A stretch of 64,000 bases of DNA from Gavia stellata (lineage: Eukaryota; Chordata; Aves; Gaviiformes; Gaviidae), in NCBI RefSeq assembly GCF_030936135.1, contig NC_082600.1, positions 27,101,943-27,165,942 on the forward strand, read 5' to 3'. A model generated the notes under the pieces. That model worked only from the letters and a program-made list of their open reading frames with translations, did not search any database and was not told where the DNA came from. The position numbers and the translations under genes were made by a program. Of this stretch, positions 60,958 to 64,000 are shown piece by piece; positions within the stretch are counted from its first letter, which is position 1; each line of letters opens with the position of its first letter.

Positions 60958-61684
60958 GTAAGGGAATATTTCTGTTTCCATGCAGCTTTGGGGGAAGGAA
61001 CAGAGGTCGGAGTTAGGGATGGGCTCTTCAAATGTTTTCTGTTTGGGCCAAACTGGATGTAACTTAGGAATAGGAAAGCCATTCGTTTATATCTTCTGCC
61101 CCCTGTAACTGTGTTGCAGAACTCTGTAAGTACATATCTGAGGTTTGCACTCCTTAAAATCTTATCTCCCTCTCTTTAGAATCCTCTGAAGAGCCGGAGG
61201 AGACCAGGCTTGTCCTGTCTACTGCTTCCTTTACTGGGAAGTGAGTGGGCTGAGCCTTGCCTTCAGCAGATTTGGTGCTATCTTTTGGTTGTGCAGCTGA
61301 AGTTAGGAGCCTGGAAGTGGGCCTTTTACCAACCCAAGAGCTGTAAAGCTTCATGGCTGCCCCCTGTTCCTCTAAAATTGAGTGTTATTCTGCCTGACCT
61401 GGAAAAGCCTGCCAAGGACTCCTGTTTCCCTCCAATCCCAAAAGGCCAAGTCTAGGGGAATGGGACAAGTATACAAATAAGATGGGTGAGGGGTCTGAAT
61501 GCTGAGAGTTTGGAGCTACGTGGAGAAAGTTTGAACAGGTTTTGCCGGGCTCATGTGCCCACCTTTCTGCCCCACCTTCCCCCCCAGAAGGGTATCAAAA
61601 TAAGAAGAAAGGTTCAGCTAGGTTGCCATACCCATCCCTCTCAGGAAGGTGAGGAAAACCCTTCTGCTTGAGGGTGAGTGAGGA
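60958..61684 (+). other. AREL1: AREL1 intron between the second coding exon and the ERV
   Basis: About 730 bases of intron with no recognised exon or repeat. The next AREL1 exon is beyond the right edge. Confidence 0.7.
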
Positions 61685-62045
61685 TGTTACCAAAAATCGT
61701 AACCAAGAGAACTCTCCAAACCAAATGTTTCAATTTCAACCCGATTATGCAATAGTACAGTCTGTAAGAGTCCTGCTGAAATGGTTCTCCTCTTGTCTTC
61801 AAACTCTGACGGAGGAGTTGGTTTAACTCATGCATAGTAGATCCAGGACCTTTACAGTAGTTTAGACATGAGTTCAGTCTGTGTTCTGGTATTATCATTA
61901 TATCAATTCAGGGATGTAGTTAGGCTTGTTAATTGCTCATACATGATCACAACTTAAGGTTTGGCAACTTCTGTTTCTGTATAAAGTTTATACAAAAGTG
62001 TTTGTCTTTTATGTACTAGCTAAATTGTTTGAGTCTTTGGTATCA
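61685..62045 (-). repeat. 3' LTR of the ERV (361 bp)
   Basis: Read on the minus strand it begins TGATACCAAAG and ends TTTTTGGTAACA, giving short inverted ends (TGATACCAAA / TTTGGTAACA). It lies directly after a purine tract. Limits are by eye; the paired 5' LTR is outside the window. Confidence 0.75.
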
Positions 62046-62057
62046 ATCCCCCCTTTT
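62046..62057 (-). other. Polypurine tract of the ERV
   Basis: AAAAGGGGGGAT on the minus strand, immediately upstream of the 3' LTR start, where plus-strand priming takes place in retroviruses. Confidence 0.8.
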
Positions 62058-62059
62058 GA

Positions 62060-62530
62060 AGTAGTTAGATTTTCTTACTACTTCCATATATTATTCTCAA
62101 TGGTTCTCTTAGTACAACTTATGTAGATTCCTATAATAACCACAATCACAACCACATAAATTATTCCTTCCAAGAACATGGTTAACCATCCTTTTAGAGA
62201 CCATCCACCTAATTTTTGGGGGATTTTGTTGAGCCAATTATTTTCCGCTGCCTCCCCGATTGCTCTGCTGTCTTCTGCTACTTTTCTCATTTTATCTAAT
62301 TGTTCTTGCAGGTTATCAGTGATACTTGGGATGTGGATACAGCAGTGTTCTTTGTCTAACTTAAGCTATCCACACACCCCTTGTTCTTTAACTAATAGCA
62401 ATTCTAAGGCTAGCCTGTTTTGTAAAGACATTTTAGTATCAGCTTGGACCTGTTTATTAATAATATGGAATCCTTTTTGAGTGGCTCTTGACAAAGTTTC
62501 TACTTGTCAAGTCAGATTTTCTATTAATAC
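62060..62530 (-). pseudogene. ERV env transmembrane-subunit remnant
   Basis: A short env-like stretch. An LQNRLALELLL heptad segment resembles gammaretroviral and filoviral TM proteins, and a membrane-spanning run (IIYVVVIVVIIGIYI) follows. Fossil, broken. Confidence 0.75.
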
Positions 62531-62531
62531 T

Positions 62532-64000
62532 CTATTTTCTAAGGCATGATTCCCAAGTTACGTTTAAGCGTAAAGGTCCTTCTTGTTTGACAGTCCATTC
62601 TGGTGATGTGGCTGGCTTGATCCTGCTGTGATGTATCCACAGAGTGACTCTTTCAAGCTTGACAGCTGTGTAGGTGGCGAGTAAAATCTGGAGAGGTTTT
62701 TTCCACTTCTCCTTCAACAATTCTTCTGACCATGTCCTCAGATACACCCAGTCTCCAGGTTGGTATTGATGCATAGGCACGTCCAGGTATAGTGGTGCGC
62801 TCACAGTGCCATACCTGTGGAGAGAGGGCAGAACCTTTCCTAGAGAGATAACATACTCCTTCAGGTCATGTTTTCCTACAATTTCAGGATTAACACCTGT
62901 TTCTGTCATCTGATAAGGTTTACTGTATATGATCTCAAAAGGACTAACCTTTTCTTTAGTTCTAGGCTGGATATGTATCCGTAGCAAAGCTAAGGGTAAA
63001 GCATCCAGCCATTTTATCTGAGTCTCTTGGCAAATTTTACCTATCTGTCTTTTTAGGCTTTGATTCATTCTTTCTACTTTCCCACTTGATTGAGGTCTCC
63101 ATGAGGTGTGGAGATCCCATTTTACCCCTATGCTTCAGCTAGACTTTGAACAGCTTCTGCTATAAAGTGTGGGCCCCTATCCGAAGATAGTCCTATGGGT
63201 ACCCCAAATCTTGGTATTATTTCCTTAAGTAACACTTTCGCTGCTACTTTTGCCTTGTTGGTGCGACAAGGGGAAGATTCTGGCCAGCCTGAGAAAGTGT
63301 CTAACATTACTAAAAGATACTGGTATCCATTTTGCCATGGTAAATGGAAAAGTCTATTTGCCAATAGTCCACTAACAGAGGACTTTTTCCTCTCTTTGTC
63401 ACCCCTAGTAAAGGTCTTCGGGGTAAGTGAAGATTGTTCCTCAGGCATAATTCATATTTCTTCGCTATGCTTTTGATTATTCCAGTCATTCGTACACCTA
63501 GCACGTGTGTTTTTAATGCTTCCACCGTTGTTTCAGTTTCCCAGTGAGTTTCTTGGTGTTGCCTATTGGTCAATTCACGCATAATTTCCTGTGTAACTAT
63601 TACTTGATGTGAAGGAGTCACCCACCACCCTTCTTGGTTTTTATTTGCTTTCAGTAGATTAGCCGATCGATTTTCTTCTGGTGTATACTGCAGACTCTTA
63701 GGTCCCAACCTCTGAACCTTTTCAGGCAAGACTAGCAATATTTGACCTTCAGCTGCTTCTCTGGCAGCTTTATCTGCCATACGGTTTCCTATATGCATTG
63801 GGCTGTTTCCAAATTGATGTGCCTTGCAATGCATAATTGCCACTAATCGGGGTAGATTAATTGCTTGTAATAATTGTTGGACTGTGGCCCATATTTAACT
63901 GGGGATCCTTGAGATGTTAGGAGTCCCCTTTCTTTCCAAATAGCTCCATGAGCATGGACCACTCCAAAGGCAAATTTTGAATCTGTCCATACATTAACAT
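62532..64000 (-). pseudogene. ERV pol remnant (RNase H and integrase)
   Basis: Degenerate gamma-type pol 3' part. RNase H residues lie at the window edge, then integrase zinc-binding, core (LDTFSGWPE, SSDRGPHF) and C-terminal regions (KVSPFEIIYSKPYQ, PGDWVYLRTW). Broken by several changes; fossil only. Confidence 0.92.

Larger units (their letters stand above)
61685..64000 (-). mobile_element. Endogenous retrovirus, class I (gammaretrovirus-like), 3' half, broken, running off the right edge
   Basis: Fossil provirus on the minus strand inside the third AREL1 intron in view, antisense to AREL1. From its interior towards its 3' end: RNase H (TDSKFAFGVVHAHGAIW; 63850-64000), integrase with zinc-binding and catalytic-core regions, integrase C-terminus with the gamma-type WIHHSRIKPA ending (near 62630), a short env transmembrane-subunit-like remnant (about 62060-62530) with a hydrophobic span, a polypurine tract, and a 3' LTR. 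The reading is interrupted several times, so it is not functional. The 5' half and 5' LTR are outside the window, so age cannot be estimated here. Confidence 0.93.

Noticed and set aside
1-64000. CRISPR arrays, bacterial operons, toxin or phage modules
   Set aside because: The window has spliced vertebrate genes and retroelements throughout; no regular short spaced repeats or prokaryotic gene layout is present.

Overview
The window is vertebrate nuclear DNA, almost certainly from a bird. It holds long introns with GT-AG splice sites, two CpG-island promoters, three CR1 LINE copies, no primate- or rodent-type SINEs, and one class I endogenous retrovirus. Three host genes could be rebuilt exon by exon from remembered vertebrate family members and splice signals. 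Their order and orientation (YLPM1 and FCF1 on the minus strand, AREL1 on the plus strand) match the human 14q24.3 block AREL1-FCF1-YLPM1 read backwards.

Layout, left to right. 1-3.3 kb is AT-rich sequence beyond the 3' end of YLPM1, with no gene seen. About 3.3-45.4 kb is YLPM1 on the minus strand: 20 coding exons plus a 3' untranslated exon. The frame is open throughout and predicts 2245 residues. The N-terminus is proline-rich with YLP motifs; the middle carries RGG/RS-type tandem repeats; the C-terminus is a P-loop kinase-like domain followed by an RVxW protein phosphatase 1 docking motif. CR1 copies lie in introns 1, 4 and 12. About 43.8-45.65 kb is the YLPM1 CpG island. 45.65-49.5 kb is an intergenic gap. 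49.8-54.04 kb is FCF1 on the minus strand: 8 exons, 198 residues, complete, the PIN-domain protein of the small-subunit processome. 53.6-54.75 kb is a CpG island that very likely drives FCF1 and AREL1 divergently. 54.1 kb to the right edge is the 5' part of AREL1 on the plus strand, with two coding exons (81 codons). The third AREL1 intron in view contains the 3' half of a broken gammaretrovirus-like provirus in antisense orientation, which runs off the right edge.

The three genes are housekeeping genes: nuclear RNA-processing/PP1 scaffold, rRNA processing, and an anti-apoptotic HECT ubiquitin ligase. I see no operon, CRISPR array, toxin system or other clearly undescribed system. The most distinctive features are a recent in-frame minisatellite expansion in YLPM1 exon 5, a CR1 copy close to a YLPM1 splice acceptor, the isolated FCF1 start codon in exon 1, and a three-codon upstream ORF in the AREL1 leader. 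Coordinates come from reading splice sites by eye; no alignment or search was run.
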